DNA from: Polycladomyces subterraneus
GTDB taxonomy: Bacteria; Bacillota; Bacilli; Thermoactinomycetales; JIR-001
Reading direction: 5' to 3'
DNA: 64,000 nucleotides
Assembly: GCF_030433435.1 (NCBI RefSeq)
Contig: NZ_JANRHH010000031.1
Location: 104,658 to 168,657, forward strand
The first letter of the stretch is position 1; each line of letters begins with the position of its first letter. Below, one piece after another: positions 35,705-45,024 of this stretch. A program made the translations under genes and the position numbers. The notes under the pieces were generated by a model that was not told the DNA's origin, ran no database searches, and saw nothing but the letters and a program-made list of their open reading frames with translations.

Positions 35705-36622
35705 TTGAAGAAAACGGGGATATCAAGTCGGCTAAAACAAGTTCTTTTCAGCTCTGTTCTGTTATTCCTGTTGCCAGGATGCAGTGACCGATTTGCCCTG
35801 CTTGATCCTGCTGGACCTGTAGCGCATACAGAATATCGGTTCATTGTGCTTTCAGCGATTTTAGTCTCGCTGGTAGTCATTCCCGTCCTTGGTCTCCTGA
35901 TCTACATTGTGATCCGTTACCGGGATCGTCCCGGAAATCAGGCTCCTTATCGGCCCAACTGGACAGAGAGTAAAATTTTAGAAGCGATATGGTGGGGAAT
36001 TCCCATACTGATCGTCGCTATTCTTGGAGTATTTACCGTTCGTGACACATACGCACTGACCCGGCCACCGACAAATCATAAGCCCATCACCATACAAGTG
36101 GTTTCGTTGGATTGGAAGTGGATGTTTCTTTATCCTGATTCGAAGATCGCCACTGTCAACTACTGTGAAATTCCCACAGGGGTACCGGTGCAATTCGTGT
36201 TAACTGCAGACGCACCCATGAACTCCTTCTGGGTTCCGCGGTTGGGCGGCCAGGTGTACACCATGCCGGGGATGGAGATGCAACTTTGGTTGCAGGCAGA
36301 CCGTTCGGGGGTGTTCGAAGGGCGTGGAGCCAACTTTACCGGAAAAGGCTTTGCTCACATGAACTTTCAAGTGGTTGCGAAACCGCAGTCTGAGTTTGAG
36401 TCGTGGGTAAAAAGTGTCAAAGCATCTGCACCTGCTTTAACAAATGAAAAATACAATCAGCTCGTAAAACCAAGTGTCGTTAAACAACAATCTTATTCCT
36501 CTTACCCAACCTCGCTTTATAAAAATATCGTCAATAAAAACGGAGGGATGTATTGGCACGGGAAACATGAGCAACATCCAATGCCAATGGATGGACAACA
36601 TCAAATGCCTATGGGAAATTGA
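35705..36622 (+). CDS. qoxA: Quinol oxidase subunit II
   Basis: Membrane-anchored lipoprotein of 305 residues. After the signal peptide, lipobox LLPGC predicts cleavage at Cys26; two membrane helices follow, then a cupredoxin domain. The region MNSFWVPRLGGQVYTMPGMEM lacks the Cys pair and His of the CuA site, so the donor is menaquinol rather than cytochrome c. The C-terminus is His/Met-rich (WHGKHEQHPMPMD). TTG 35705 follows GGGAGGGAG and has no better alternative. First gene of qoxABCD-ctaB-ctaA-hemQ. Confidence 0.94.
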   Translation: MKKTGISSRLKQVLFSSVLLFLLPGCSDRFALLDPAGPVAHTEYRFIVLSAILVSLVVIPVLGLLIYIVIRYRDRPGNQAPYRPNWTESKILEAIWWGIPILIVAILGVFTVRDTYALTRPPTNHKPITIQVVSLDWKWMFLYPDSKIATVNYCEIPTGVPVQFVLTADAPMNSFWVPRLGGQVYTMPGMEMQLWLQADRSGVFEGRGANFTGKGFAHMNFQVVAKPQSEFESWVKSVKASAPALTNEKYNQLVKPSVVKQQSYSSYPTSLYKNIVNKNGGMYWHGKHEQHPMPMDGQHQMPMGN

Positions 36623-36643
36623 TGAGAAAGGTGGGAGTGGAGG

Positions 36644-38584
36644 ATGTTCAAAAGTCTGGTTTTGTATTTGAAAAACGCTGACCCCTTGATACAGATGTCA
36701 GCGGTTGCGATCGTTTTGACTCTTATCGGTATCGTGGTCGCTCTGACGTACTACAAAAAATGGGGATGGCTGTGGCGCGAATGGATCACGACAGTCGATC
36801 ATAAAAAGATCGGGATCATGTATCTGATTTGTGCCCTGTTGATGTTGTTTCGTGGCGGCGTAGATGCTCTGCTGATGCGAACCCAACTCGCTTTTCCAGG
36901 TATGAATTTTTTGGACGCACAACACTACAATGAAATCTTTACCACACACGGAACCATCATGATTTTGTTCGTGGCTATGCCTATGCTTTTTGCCATGATG
37001 AATATCGCTGTTCCGCTGCAAATCGGAGCTCGTGACGTAGCCTTTCCCTTCTTAAACGCCGTAAGTTTTTGGCTGTTTTTCTTCGGTGCATTGTTGTTTA
37101 ACCTTTCCTTCGTACTGGGTGGTTCTCCTGACGCCGGGTGGGTCAGCTATCCACCGTTGGCGGAGTTGTCACACAGTCCAGGACCGGGGATCAATTATTA
37201 TGTTCTTTCCCTTCAAATATCCGGGATTGGAAGCATCGCAACAGGTATCAACTTTATTGTCACGATCCTGAAAATGCGTGCACCCGGTATGACGCTGATG
37301 AGGATGCCGTTATTTACTTGGTCCGTCCTTGCATCCTGTATTGTGATTATCTTTGCCTTTCCCGCTTTGACAGTCGCACTGGCACTCTTGGGACTGGATC
37401 GCATTGCCGGAACCCATTTCTTTACGATGTTGCATGGCGGGAATCCCATGATGTACGTCAACCTCTTCTGGATTTGGGGACACCCGGAAGTTTATATTGC
37501 CATCCTTCCTGTGTACGGTATTTTCTCTGAAATTGTCAGCACATTTAGCAAGAAATACATTTTCGGTTACAAGTCCATGGTCATTTCACTCATGCTGATC
37601 AGTGTCATCGGCTATTTTGTCTGGGTACACCATTTCTTCACGATGGGTGCGGGTCCGGGCGTCAACAGTTTCTTTGCGGTGGCTTCGATGGCTGTCGGCA
37701 TCCCTACAGGTGTCAAGGTTTTCAACTGGCTGTTCACGATGTTCAGAGGCCGGATCCGACTCACATTACCGATGCTTTGGACGCTAGCCTTTATCCCCTG
37801 TTTTGCCATCGGTGGAGCGACCGGGGTCATGCTTGCGGCGGCTCCTGGAGATTACCAGTTTCACAATAGTTACGTTGTCATCGCCCACTTCCATCAGACA
37901 TTGATCGGAGGGGCGGTATTTGGGTTGCTTGCAGGGATGTATTACTGGTGGCCGAAAATGTTTGGCTTTAAATTGAACGAAACCCTCGGCAAATGGGCGT
38001 TCTGGTTCTTCAACATTGGATTTTACGTTTGTTTCATGCCGCAATACGCGCTGGGGCTCATGGGAATGACCCGACGTGTGTACACGTATCCCGCTGCAAC
38101 AGGGTGGGGGACACTCAACTTTGTTTCAACCATTGGTGCGTATTTGATGGGTATCGGGTTTCTCTTTATCGTGGTTCAAGTCCTTTACAGTATTCGTTAC
38201 GGGGAACGCGATATGACGGGGGACCCATGGGATGGCCGCACTTTGGAATGGTCCCTGCCATCGCCCGTCCCGTATTACAATTTTGCCCAAATCCCCACAG
38301 TAAATGGGCGGGATGCCTGGTGGGAGATGAAACAACAACGAAAAGAATACAGCCTTTCATCGACAAAAGAGTTGAAACCCATTCACATGCCGAACAATTC
38401 ATCTCTGCCTTTCTTTATGGGGTTGGCGTTCTTTGTCGCCGGATTCGGTTTGGTCTTTAACCAATTCATGATCGCTACAGTCGGGCTGATCGGTGTGGTG
38501 GTGTGCATGCTGTGGCGTTCGCTTGAAAAAGATACGGGCCACTGGATTTCCGTTGACGAAATTAAGCAAATGGAAGCGTCATAA
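36644..38584 (+). CDS. qoxB: Quinol oxidase subunit I
   Basis: Haem-copper oxidase catalytic subunit, 646 residues and about 14 to 15 helices. The binuclear-centre motif WGHPEVYIAILPVYG holds the His-Tyr pair that becomes cross-linked; VHHFFT supplies two CuB histidines and the HFHQT segment the haem ligands. It reduces oxygen to water and pumps protons. It starts 21 bp after qoxA behind GGTGGGAGTGGAGG. Confidence 0.97.
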   Translation: MFKSLVLYLKNADPLIQMSAVAIVLTLIGIVVALTYYKKWGWLWREWITTVDHKKIGIMYLICALLMLFRGGVDALLMRTQLAFPGMNFLDAQHYNEIFTTHGTIMILFVAMPMLFAMMNIAVPLQIGARDVAFPFLNAVSFWLFFFGALLFNLSFVLGGSPDAGWVSYPPLAELSHSPGPGINYYVLSLQISGIGSIATGINFIVTILKMRAPGMTLMRMPLFTWSVLASCIVIIFAFPALTVALALLGLDRIAGTHFFTMLHGGNPMMYVNLFWIWGHPEVYIAILPVYGIFSEIVSTFSKKYIFGYKSMVISLMLISVIGYFVWVHHFFTMGAGPGVNSFFAVASMAVGIPTGVKVFNWLFTMFRGRIRLTLPMLWTLAFIPCFAIGGATGVMLAAAPGDYQFHNSYVVIAHFHQTLIGGAVFGLLAGMYYWWPKMFGFKLNETLGKWAFWFFNIGFYVCFMPQYALGLMGMTRRVYTYPAATGWGTLNFVSTIGAYLMGIGFLFIVVQVLYSIRYGERDMTGDPWDGRTLEWSLPSPVPYYNFAQIPTVNGRDAWWEMKQQRKEYSLSSTKELKPIHMPNNSSLPFFMGLAFFVAGFGLVFNQFMIATVGLIGVVVCMLWRSLEKDTGHWISVDEIKQMEAS

Positions 38585-38597
38585 AGGGGGTTGTAAT

Positions 38598-39215
38598 ATG
38601 GTTGAAGCAACCGGAAGCCCGATCTCCAATCAGCAGTCATTCGAACATGGAATGGAAGAAGAAGAAAAACATATCCTTGGTTTCTGGATTTTCCTGGCGA
38701 CGGATCTTGTGCTGTTTGCTTGTCTGTTTGCCACCTATCTCGTACTGCGCACGCATACGGATGGGGGGCCGACGGAGGCGCAGCTGTTTGACATTCCGAT
38801 GTTTACGCTTGAAACCTTTATCTTGTTAACCAGCAGTTTTACCTGTGGACTGGCTGTGCGTGAAATGCGCAATGGCCATTTAGGACGACTCATGGGGTGG
38901 CTGGCTGTGACCATCTTGCTCGGTCTCGCGTTTGTCGGGATCGAGGTCAATGAATTTCTATCCTATTCGTTGGAAGGGGCAACGATGCAGCGCAGTGCGT
39001 TCCTGTCCGGGTTCTTCACTCTGGTGGGCACACACGGTCTTCATGTGTCCCTGGGGATCGTCTGGATGATCTCTGTCGGGATCCAGCTGATGCGTGACCG
39101 GATCCAACCCACGACAGCCCGGAAATTATTCAACGCTGGATTGTATTGGCACTTCCTGGATGTGGTATGGGTAATGATCTATACGGTCGTTTATCTCATG
39201 GGGGTGATGAAATGA
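38598..39215 (+). CDS. qoxC: Quinol oxidase subunit III
   Basis: Five-helix membrane subunit of 205 residues; KHILGFWIFLATDLVLFACLF and the late YWHFLDVVWVMIYTVVYL are standard subunit III features. ATG 38598 lies behind AAAGGGGG; the frame is open further upstream inside qoxB without a ribosome binding site. Overlaps qoxD by 4 bp. Confidence 0.95.
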   Translation: MVEATGSPISNQQSFEHGMEEEEKHILGFWIFLATDLVLFACLFATYLVLRTHTDGGPTEAQLFDIPMFTLETFILLTSSFTCGLAVREMRNGHLGRLMGWLAVTILLGLAFVGIEVNEFLSYSLEGATMQRSAFLSGFFTLVGTHGLHVSLGIVWMISVGIQLMRDRIQPTTARKLFNAGLYWHFLDVVWVMIYTVVYLMGVMK

Positions 39216-39526
39216 TGAACAAAGAACATTTATCAAAGAAGTCTTTTCCTTGGGCGCATGTGATCGGTTATGTCGGATCCATTGTGCTGACGGTTTTGGC
39301 GCTGTGGTTCACTGTGAAAGCTCCCTTGTCCCAAGGGAGCATCATTACCATCTTATTGGCACTGGCCATCCTTCAGATCCTGATACAATTGATCTTCTTT
39401 ATGCATATCACAGAAAGCCGCGGGCCGGCTTATCATTCCATTGCGATCGCACTCGGGTTTTTGTTCACGTTTGCCGTTGTTGCCGGATCATTATGGGTCA
39501 TGACTTTTAATTCCCAGGTTCAATGA
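39212..39526 (+). CDS. qoxD: Quinol oxidase subunit IV
   Basis: A 104-residue three-helix subunit. ILQILIQLIFFMHITE is the conserved helix of the CyoD/QoxD family. It starts at ATG 39212, overlapping the qoxC stop. Confidence 0.93.
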   Translation: MMNKEHLSKKSFPWAHVIGYVGSIVLTVLALWFTVKAPLSQGSIITILLALAILQILIQLIFFMHITESRGPAYHSIAIALGFLFTFAVVAGSLWVMTFNSQVQ

Positions 39527-39548
39527 TCCCCAGTGAGGAGTGGGAAAG

Positions 39549-40469
39549 ATGTCGGCTCCGTTGTTGGATTCTATTCAATCACAGCAACGAACCTTTTTGA
39601 TAGCGATGGAGAAATTCAAAGCATACCTTGCGCTCACCAAACTGCGAATCGCGATCTTCATGATTTTTACGGCGATCTGCGCAGCAATCGTTGCCAAAGG
39701 AGAATTGCCCGATGTTTGGACAATGGCCGCAATGGCGATCGGTCTGGCCCTGTCCGCCGCAGGGGCGTCGGCGATTAACATGTGGTACGACCGTGACATC
39801 GACAAAATCATGAAGCGAACGATAGGTCGACCGCTTCCGAACGGACAACTCCGGCTGCAATCTGCTCTGCTCTTTGGTATCGGCTTGGAACTGTTGTCCC
39901 TGATTTGGCTTTGGGTGTTTGTTAACGGACTTACGTCAATTTTGTCTCTTGCCGGTTTTTTGTATTACACCGTAATTTACACCATGTGGCTGAAAAGAAA
40001 AACACCACAAAATATTGTGATAGGGGGTGGGGCCGGCGCCATTCCGCCCATGATTGGCTGGTCGGCGGTGACAGGGAATATCGGCTGGCCGGCCGTGATC
40101 ATGTTCGCGATTATCTTCTTTTGGACCCCTCCCCATTTCTGGCCGCTGGCGATCGTGAAAAATGACGAATATGTACGTGCAGGCGTTCCGATGATGCCGG
40201 CCGTTCGTGGCCAAAGGAACACGAAAAGACAGTGCTTGTTTTACACCTTCGTTCTTTTGCTCACTACTTTCAGCCTGTATTTCACCGGTGCTGTAGGCGG
40301 CTTGTATTTGGCAGCAGCGATCATATCCGGCTTGGCATTTTTGTTCTTTCAAATACGCATGTGGTATGAACCAGATGATCGCACCGTGTGGGCGAAACGA
40401 ACATTTTTCGCTTCACTGATTTACTTGGCGGTTTTGTTTACCTCTATGGCGATTGATTCACTGCTTTAG
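39549..40469 (+). CDS. ctaB: Protohaem IX farnesyltransferase (haem O synthase)
   Basis: UbiA-family membrane prenyltransferase of 306 residues making haem O from protohaem and farnesyl diphosphate. The first Asp-rich motif is NMWYDRDIDKIMKRT near residue 77 and the second YVRAGVPMMPAVRG near 215. ATG 39549 follows GAGGAGTGGG. It lies directly after qoxD and supplies the oxidase cofactor. Confidence 0.96.
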   Translation: MSAPLLDSIQSQQRTFLIAMEKFKAYLALTKLRIAIFMIFTAICAAIVAKGELPDVWTMAAMAIGLALSAAGASAINMWYDRDIDKIMKRTIGRPLPNGQLRLQSALLFGIGLELLSLIWLWVFVNGLTSILSLAGFLYYTVIYTMWLKRKTPQNIVIGGGAGAIPPMIGWSAVTGNIGWPAVIMFAIIFFWTPPHFWPLAIVKNDEYVRAGVPMMPAVRGQRNTKRQCLFYTFVLLLTTFSLYFTGAVGGLYLAAAIISGLAFLFFQIRMWYEPDDRTVWAKRTFFASLIYLAVLFTSMAIDSLL

Positions 40470-40510
40470 TTCTTCGTTTTCTCCTGAAGAGGGGAGGGGG
40501 CTGTTAAGGT

Positions 40511-41478
40511 ATGATAAAATCTGGTGAGAGACGAACCAATATTTTTCCACTCGCTTTCGTAACTCTCGTCGGGTTGTTTTTGATCAATATCTTAGGTTTT
40601 ATTGACACCCAAACCGGTTCAGAGCTAGGATGTGGGAGAGATTGGCCGTTTTGTAAAGGGGGGATCATTCCTGCCGAGTGGGATTTTCATACGGCTATTG
40701 AGTTTATCCATCGATTGATTGTGGTCATTGATCTCGTTCTCTTGGTCTGCCTAACAGTAGCCACATGGAAACGATACCGAACAAGAAAAGAGATTCGGGT
40801 TCTAATGGGGATCTGCTTTGCTGGCTTTGTTGGGGAAGCTGCTCTGGGAGCGATGACTGTTTTTTTGATAATCCCCCTTCAGTACTAGCCCTTCATATGG
40901 GATTGTCACTCGTCTCATTGACCGCTTTGTATTTGTGGACGGCCATCCTTCGACAGATGGAAACCGGAAAAGGCCAAATGTTTGTCATACACAAGACCGA
41001 TCGTGTGAAACAGTTGGGTAAATGGGCATGGGGAACGTTCATTTACTGTTTTTTGGTCATCTATTTTGGTTCGTATGTTTCGTTCACAGGGTCTGGTATC
41101 TATTTCCAGGGATGGCCCTTTCCAACGGAGTCCTACAGTCAAGTGCATGAAGCCTTGTTCATTGATTTGACTCACCGACTGATGGCCTTTGTGTTGTTGT
41201 TACTGATTTTAAGATTAAACCTATTGGCTTATCGGATACGCTTAGAAAGAAACGATTTATGGGCCGGAAGCGTTCACGCCCTTCTTCTGGCTGTTCTGCA
41301 AATACTCAGCGGTGCACTGCTTATTATCACAAAGTTACACTTAATGGCGTTTCTCCTCCATGTATCGATCGTGACCCTTTTGGTTTGCTCTTTAAGTTTA
41401 CTGGGATTCAAAACATTGCTTTCCCACAAGGGGGCTAACCTTGACCCATCAGAACGGGTAACCCTCAAGAGTTCATAA
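40511..41478 (+). pseudogene. ctaA: Haem A synthase, frameshifted
   Basis: Membrane oxygenase converting haem O to haem A. The N-terminal part has the ELGCGRDWPFCKG Cys pair and HRLIVVIDLVL, and the C-terminal part HMGLSLVSLTALYLW and DLTHRLMAF, so all four haem-ligand histidine regions exist. The two parts are in different frames: after LGAMTVFLIIP the first frame stops at 40888. One extra C in the C5 run at 40873-40877 would restore IIPPSVLALHMG. This is either a true frameshift, which would leave the oxidase with haem O, or a sequencing error. Confidence 0.88.
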
Positions 41479-41510
41479 CGATAAATCAATCTCGAAAAGG
41501 AAGTGAAAAA

Positions 41511-42266
41511 ATGAGCCAAGCTGTAAACACCTACGAAGGATGGTTTGTCTATCATGATTTTCGCAAGATCGATTGGAACAAATGGAAATCCATCAACCCC
41601 TCAAAAAGGGAACAAATGATTCAGGAGTTGCTTGACACCATCCAGGAATGGTCAACGGTTGAGGACAACCGTAAAGGTAGCTTTGGTCAATATGCCATCC
41701 TTGGGCATAAAGCGGATCTATTGTTTGTCCATCTTCGCCCCACAATCGACGAATTAAACGAAGTAAAGTTGCAGTTTGATAAACTGGATATTGCCGATGT
41801 CACTTCAACTCCCTATTCCTTTACTTCTGTTGTTGAACTCAGTTCTTACACGATTCCTCCGGGTACCGATCCCTTTAGTGATCCTGCTTTCCGGGAACGT
41901 CTCGAACCGATCCTGCCAAAGACGCAATATGTATGTTTCTATCCCATGAATAAACGGAGACTTGGGGAAGATAACTGGTATATGCTCTCGGTAGAAGAAC
42001 GCAGAAAAATGATGAAAAGCCACGGAATGATCGGCCGTTCGTATGCGGGAAGGGTTCGGCAGATCATTACAGGCGCGATCGGCTTTGATGATTGGGAATG
42101 GGGAGTTTCCTTGTTTTCAGACGACCCCTTGACTTTCAAAAAGCTGGTAACTGAAATGAGATTTGATGAGGTAAGTGCGCGATTTGGAGAATTTGGTCCC
42201 TTTTATGTCGGTTGCAGGTTGACGAGTGACGGGTTGACCTCTTTGCTCAGCGACAATATCAAGTGA
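41511..42266 (+). CDS. hemQ: Coproheme decarboxylase HemQ (chlorite dismutase-like)
   Basis: Last enzyme of the Gram-positive haem pathway, oxidising coprohaem III to protohaem. The 251 residues contain the active-site Tyr in FYPMNKRR, the proximal His in MMKSHGMIGRSYAGRVRQII and the conserved DDWEWGVSLF that follows. It lies 33 bp after ctaA, closing a unit that makes both the oxidase and its haem. ATG 41511 follows AAAAGGAAG. Confidence 0.95.
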   Translation: MSQAVNTYEGWFVYHDFRKIDWNKWKSINPSKREQMIQELLDTIQEWSTVEDNRKGSFGQYAILGHKADLLFVHLRPTIDELNEVKLQFDKLDIADVTSTPYSFTSVVELSSYTIPPGTDPFSDPAFRERLEPILPKTQYVCFYPMNKRRLGEDNWYMLSVEERRKMMKSHGMIGRSYAGRVRQIITGAIGFDDWEWGVSLFSDDPLTFKKLVTEMRFDEVSARFGEFGPFYVGCRLTSDGLTSLLSDNIK

Positions 42267-42310
42267 TCCATTTGAAAGAGGAACTGAACCCCTCTTCTTG
42301 AAGTGATGGA

Positions 42311-42350
42311 CAAACCCTCGACTTTTTCGATAGAAATGGCCGAGGGTTTG
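42311..42350 (+). terminator. Hairpin ending the qox-hemQ operon
   Basis: CAAACCCTCG (42311-42320) and CGAGGGTTTG (42341-42350) are exact complements with a 20-nt loop. A smaller hairpin (AAGAGG...CCTCTT) lies at 42274-42294. Confidence 0.6.
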
Positions 42351-42379
42351 ATATTTCAGGGAAACGATCGACAATACCT

Positions 42380-42560
42380 AAGCCCGACCGAGCATCGATT
42401 CGGAAAACGCAGGAGCAAGATTCGCGGGCAATTTCCTCTATGAGCGTACTTTGCCCGCGACCCGTTTCCAGTACCAGTGACCTTTTTTGCTCCCTGGCGG
42501 GCGCAGGTGAAGCGAGCGGGGAAAAGATGCCCCCTCTCTTAACTCCTTTGTGTCATTTTA
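42380..42560. repeat. Interspersed palindrome-bearing repeat, copy 2
   Basis: Homologous to 31480-31760. CGCGGGCAA (42423-42431) is the exact reverse complement of TTGCCCGCG (42451-42459). With the terminator hairpins this accounts for 42267-42651; no gene is seen. Confidence 0.5.
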
Positions 42561-42651
42561 GTATATTTATATCGACCAAAGTTCATATCTCCACCTCATG
42601 AAAGGAAACCTGATCGTTCATTTCGTTTTCGCAAGGAAAGGAAGGATGATC

Positions 42652-43398
42652 ATGGGACTCCTTCATCATGACGTGACGTTGTTGAACTTTGGCGACGCTT
42701 ATCCTTGGCAACCTAAACTGTCCGGCTTTGCTGACGAATGGATTGAACTTACGGACATCTCGGAGGCCAATCTGTTTTGCGCACACAAGGCGTTTACAGA
42801 AATTGGCCACAGGTTGTCCGACCGGATCGGTCGCGGGATCACGTTTATCGGCAACGGAAATTATCACTACGTCACGTATCTTTTGCTCAGCGAAATCAAC
42901 CGGCCGTTCAGCCTTGTCTTGTTTGATAATCACACCGATGCGAAGCTTTCGAACGGCATTTCCGGGCTGTTGTCGTGCGGATCGTGGGTAGCCGAGGCGG
43001 CAGCGCGATTTCCGCATCTACGGCAAGTGCTGATCGTCGGGGTTTGCGCGGAGCGAAATCTCGATCCTTTTAAATCGCATCGTAAAATTGTCCTTTGGCC
43101 AAACACAGGTGATCCGCAGAAGCTGCTTTCCGCGATCCCGACCGAAGACATTTACATCAGTATCGACAAGGACGTATTGGATCGCGCCTTTGCCGTAACC
43201 AACTGGGATCATGGAAATATGCATCTGCAGGAACTGCTCATAGCACTGCAAACACTCGTTCGGCAGAAGAACGTCATTGGAATCGACGTCTGCGGTGAAC
43301 TGCCGGTCCCCCCTGCTGACGTCTGGCGTCACACCGATCAACTCCGGCTGAACGAACAGGCCAATCTGGCGATCCTCCAATCTGTACTGTGCGCGTAG
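42652..43398 (+). CDS. Arginase/ureohydrolase superfamily protein
   Basis: A 248-residue metal hydrolase fold. Metal-ligand motifs are visible as FIGNGNYHYVTY (the first His position), LVLFDNHTDAK (Asp-X-His-X-Asp) and YISIDKDVLD (Asp-X-Asp). It is shorter and more divergent than arginase, agmatinase or formiminoglutamase, so the substrate is open; agmatinase would link to spermidine synthase at 4 kb, but that is speculation. ATG 42652 lies 6 bp after AAGGAAGG; ATG 42646 is too close to the ribosome binding site. Confidence 0.8.
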   Translation: MGLLHHDVTLLNFGDAYPWQPKLSGFADEWIELTDISEANLFCAHKAFTEIGHRLSDRIGRGITFIGNGNYHYVTYLLLSEINRPFSLVLFDNHTDAKLSNGISGLLSCGSWVAEAAARFPHLRQVLIVGVCAERNLDPFKSHRKIVLWPNTGDPQKLLSAIPTEDIYISIDKDVLDRAFAVTNWDHGNMHLQELLIALQTLVRQKNVIGIDVCGELPVPPADVWRHTDQLRLNEQANLAILQSVLCA

Positions 43399-43410
43399 TC
43401 CGCTCAGGTA

Positions 43411-43500
43411 GTGTCTGGTCATTCGGTATGGTGCAACGTTTTTCAAGTGAGCGACGCCCTAAGCCCGACAGAGCGGAGGACAGTCGGATTCCCGCTTCGC
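43411..43500. repeat. Interspersed repeat, partial copy 3
   Basis: GTGTCTGGTCATTC (43411-43424) recurs exactly at 58522-58535. GCAACGTTT and the following GAGCGAC...CGACAGAGCGGAG stretch match the start of copy 1 near 31519. A TATAAT at 43573-43578 serves the next gene. Confidence 0.4.
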
Positions 43501-43636
43501 ACCTGGCCGAGTGGCTGTCCCCCAAAAATAAAGAACACCACGATTCGGACGATGAAATGAAGTTCGTGATAATATAATATTGGGAATCGCGGCGGCTACC
43601 CATTTTTCGAAAACTTTCATGGGAAGGTGATCGAAA

Positions 43637-44590
43637 ATGAAGTACCGTCGACTCGGAAACTCCGGACTGAAAGTGAGCGAAATCAGTCTGGGAAGCTGGC
43701 TGACGTATGGTGGCTATGTCGGTAAGGAGCAGGCGATCTCCATCATTGACAAGGCTTACGAACTGGGAATCAACTTCTTCGACACGGCCAACATTTATAT
43801 GCACGGCGAAGCGGAGAAGATCGTTGGCGAGGCCCTGCGAAAGTATCCCCGCGAATCGTACGTGTTGGCGACCAAAGTTTGGGGACCGATGGGCGAACGT
43901 CCCAACGATCGAGGATTGTCCCGCAAGCATATCATGGAACAGTGTGAAGCAAGTTTGAAACGGCTGGGTCTCGATTATATCGACGTATATTACTGCCACG
44001 CATTCGACTACGATACGCCCATGGAAGAAACACTGCGGGCGATGGACGACCTCGTCCGGCAAGGCAAAGTGCTGTACATCGGCATCAGCAACTGGACAGC
44101 GGCGCAAATCGCTGAAGCAGTATCGATTGTCGACAAATATCTGCTGCATCGCATCGTGGTGAATCAGCCGCTGTACAACATGTTTGCGCGGGAGATTGAG
44201 AAGGAAATCATCCCGCTGTGCGAGCGGAACGGCATCGGACAAGTCGTCTACTCGCCACTTGCTCAAGGCGTGCTTGCCGGCAAGTACAAAGCGGTGAACG
44301 ATGCGCCTGCGGGCAGCCGGGCGACCGATAAACACGGCACGGAAACGGTAAAATCGTGGCTGAAAGAGGAGAACTTGAGAAAAGTAGAACGTCTGCGTCC
44401 GATTGCCGAAGAACTCGGCCTCTCCTTGGCTCAGCTTGCGCTGGCCTGGACGCTGCGTCAACCGAACGTCTCCAGTGCGATTATCGGGGCGAGCAGGCCC
44501 GAACAGGTGGAAGACAATATCAAAGCCTCGGGAGTTGTGATTCCGGACGAGGCACTGGCGAAGATCGACGAGATTTTGCAGGCATCCTAA
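43637..44590 (+). CDS. Aldo/keto reductase, Kv-beta-like
   Basis: TIM-barrel NADPH oxidoreductase of 317 residues. Catalytic Asp and Tyr are in FFDTANIYMHGEAEKIVG, Lys in YVLATKVWGPMG, His in DVYYCHAFDYDTP; cofactor-binding elements IGISNW and SSAIIGASRPEQVEDN follow. It is closest in pattern to the YghZ/Kv-beta subgroup. It is unlike the reductase at 34.2 kb except for the fold. Monocistronic, ending in a strong terminator. Confidence 0.92.
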   Translation: MKYRRLGNSGLKVSEISLGSWLTYGGYVGKEQAISIIDKAYELGINFFDTANIYMHGEAEKIVGEALRKYPRESYVLATKVWGPMGERPNDRGLSRKHIMEQCEASLKRLGLDYIDVYYCHAFDYDTPMEETLRAMDDLVRQGKVLYIGISNWTAAQIAEAVSIVDKYLLHRIVVNQPLYNMFAREIEKEIIPLCERNGIGQVVYSPLAQGVLAGKYKAVNDAPAGSRATDKHGTETVKSWLKEENLRKVERLRPIAEELGLSLAQLALAWTLRQPNVSSAIIGASRPEQVEDNIKASGVVIPDEALAKIDEILQAS

Positions 44591-44653
44591 TGCCCAAACG
44601 CGGCATCATCCAGCAATTCGGCTCGGATGCTGTGATCAATCAACCAATGCAAC

Positions 44654-44690
44654 AAGCCGGTTCCCCTATGAAGAGGGGAGCCGGTTTTTT
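44654..44690 (+). terminator. Intrinsic terminator after the aldo/keto reductase
   Basis: CCGGTTCCCCT pairs with AGGGGAGCCGG (one G-U) and is followed by TTTTTT. Confidence 0.88.
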
Positions 44691-44791
44691 CGTTGTTGGT
44701 CTTGGATATCAAGAACGAAATATTTTTAACCTTTTGGGATGAGAATCTGGAGTCCGCATGTATCTTTCACGGAGTACCAGATGTGCCGTGC

Positions 44792-44840
44792 GTCGGCCTA
44801 TCTTGGCCGACTTGTGTTTTTCCACGAATTAGTATATAAT
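44792..44840 (+). promoter_or_regulatory. Promoter of the mannose operon, with structured leader
   Basis: TTGTGT (44812-44817), a 17-bp spacer and TATAAT (44835-44840). A hairpin GTCGGCC/GGCCGAC (44792-44811) abuts the -35. The leader is about 180 nt and contains GTTGTTA...TAACAAC and a longer imperfect stem near 44910-44950. I do not recognise a riboswitch class. The stretch 44691-44791 shows nothing else. Confidence 0.65.
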
Positions 44841-45024
44841 GAATTTGTCGTTGTTATCAGCCGCTTGATGTGAGTGCTAACAACCTACAGTCAGTCGGTG
44901 ATTTCGGCAGAAGACTTTAGCAGCGCTGCAAACTGTCTTGCTGTCCGGGATGCCACTCTCTTTCATTTACCATTCGTCTCTCTTTGGTGATAGATTCCAT
45001 ATCTAGCCAAATGGGGGGATGTAA

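Noticed and set aside
35705..36622. qoxA as a cytochrome c oxidase subunit II
   Set aside because: The CuA ligands are missing, so a quinol is the donor.
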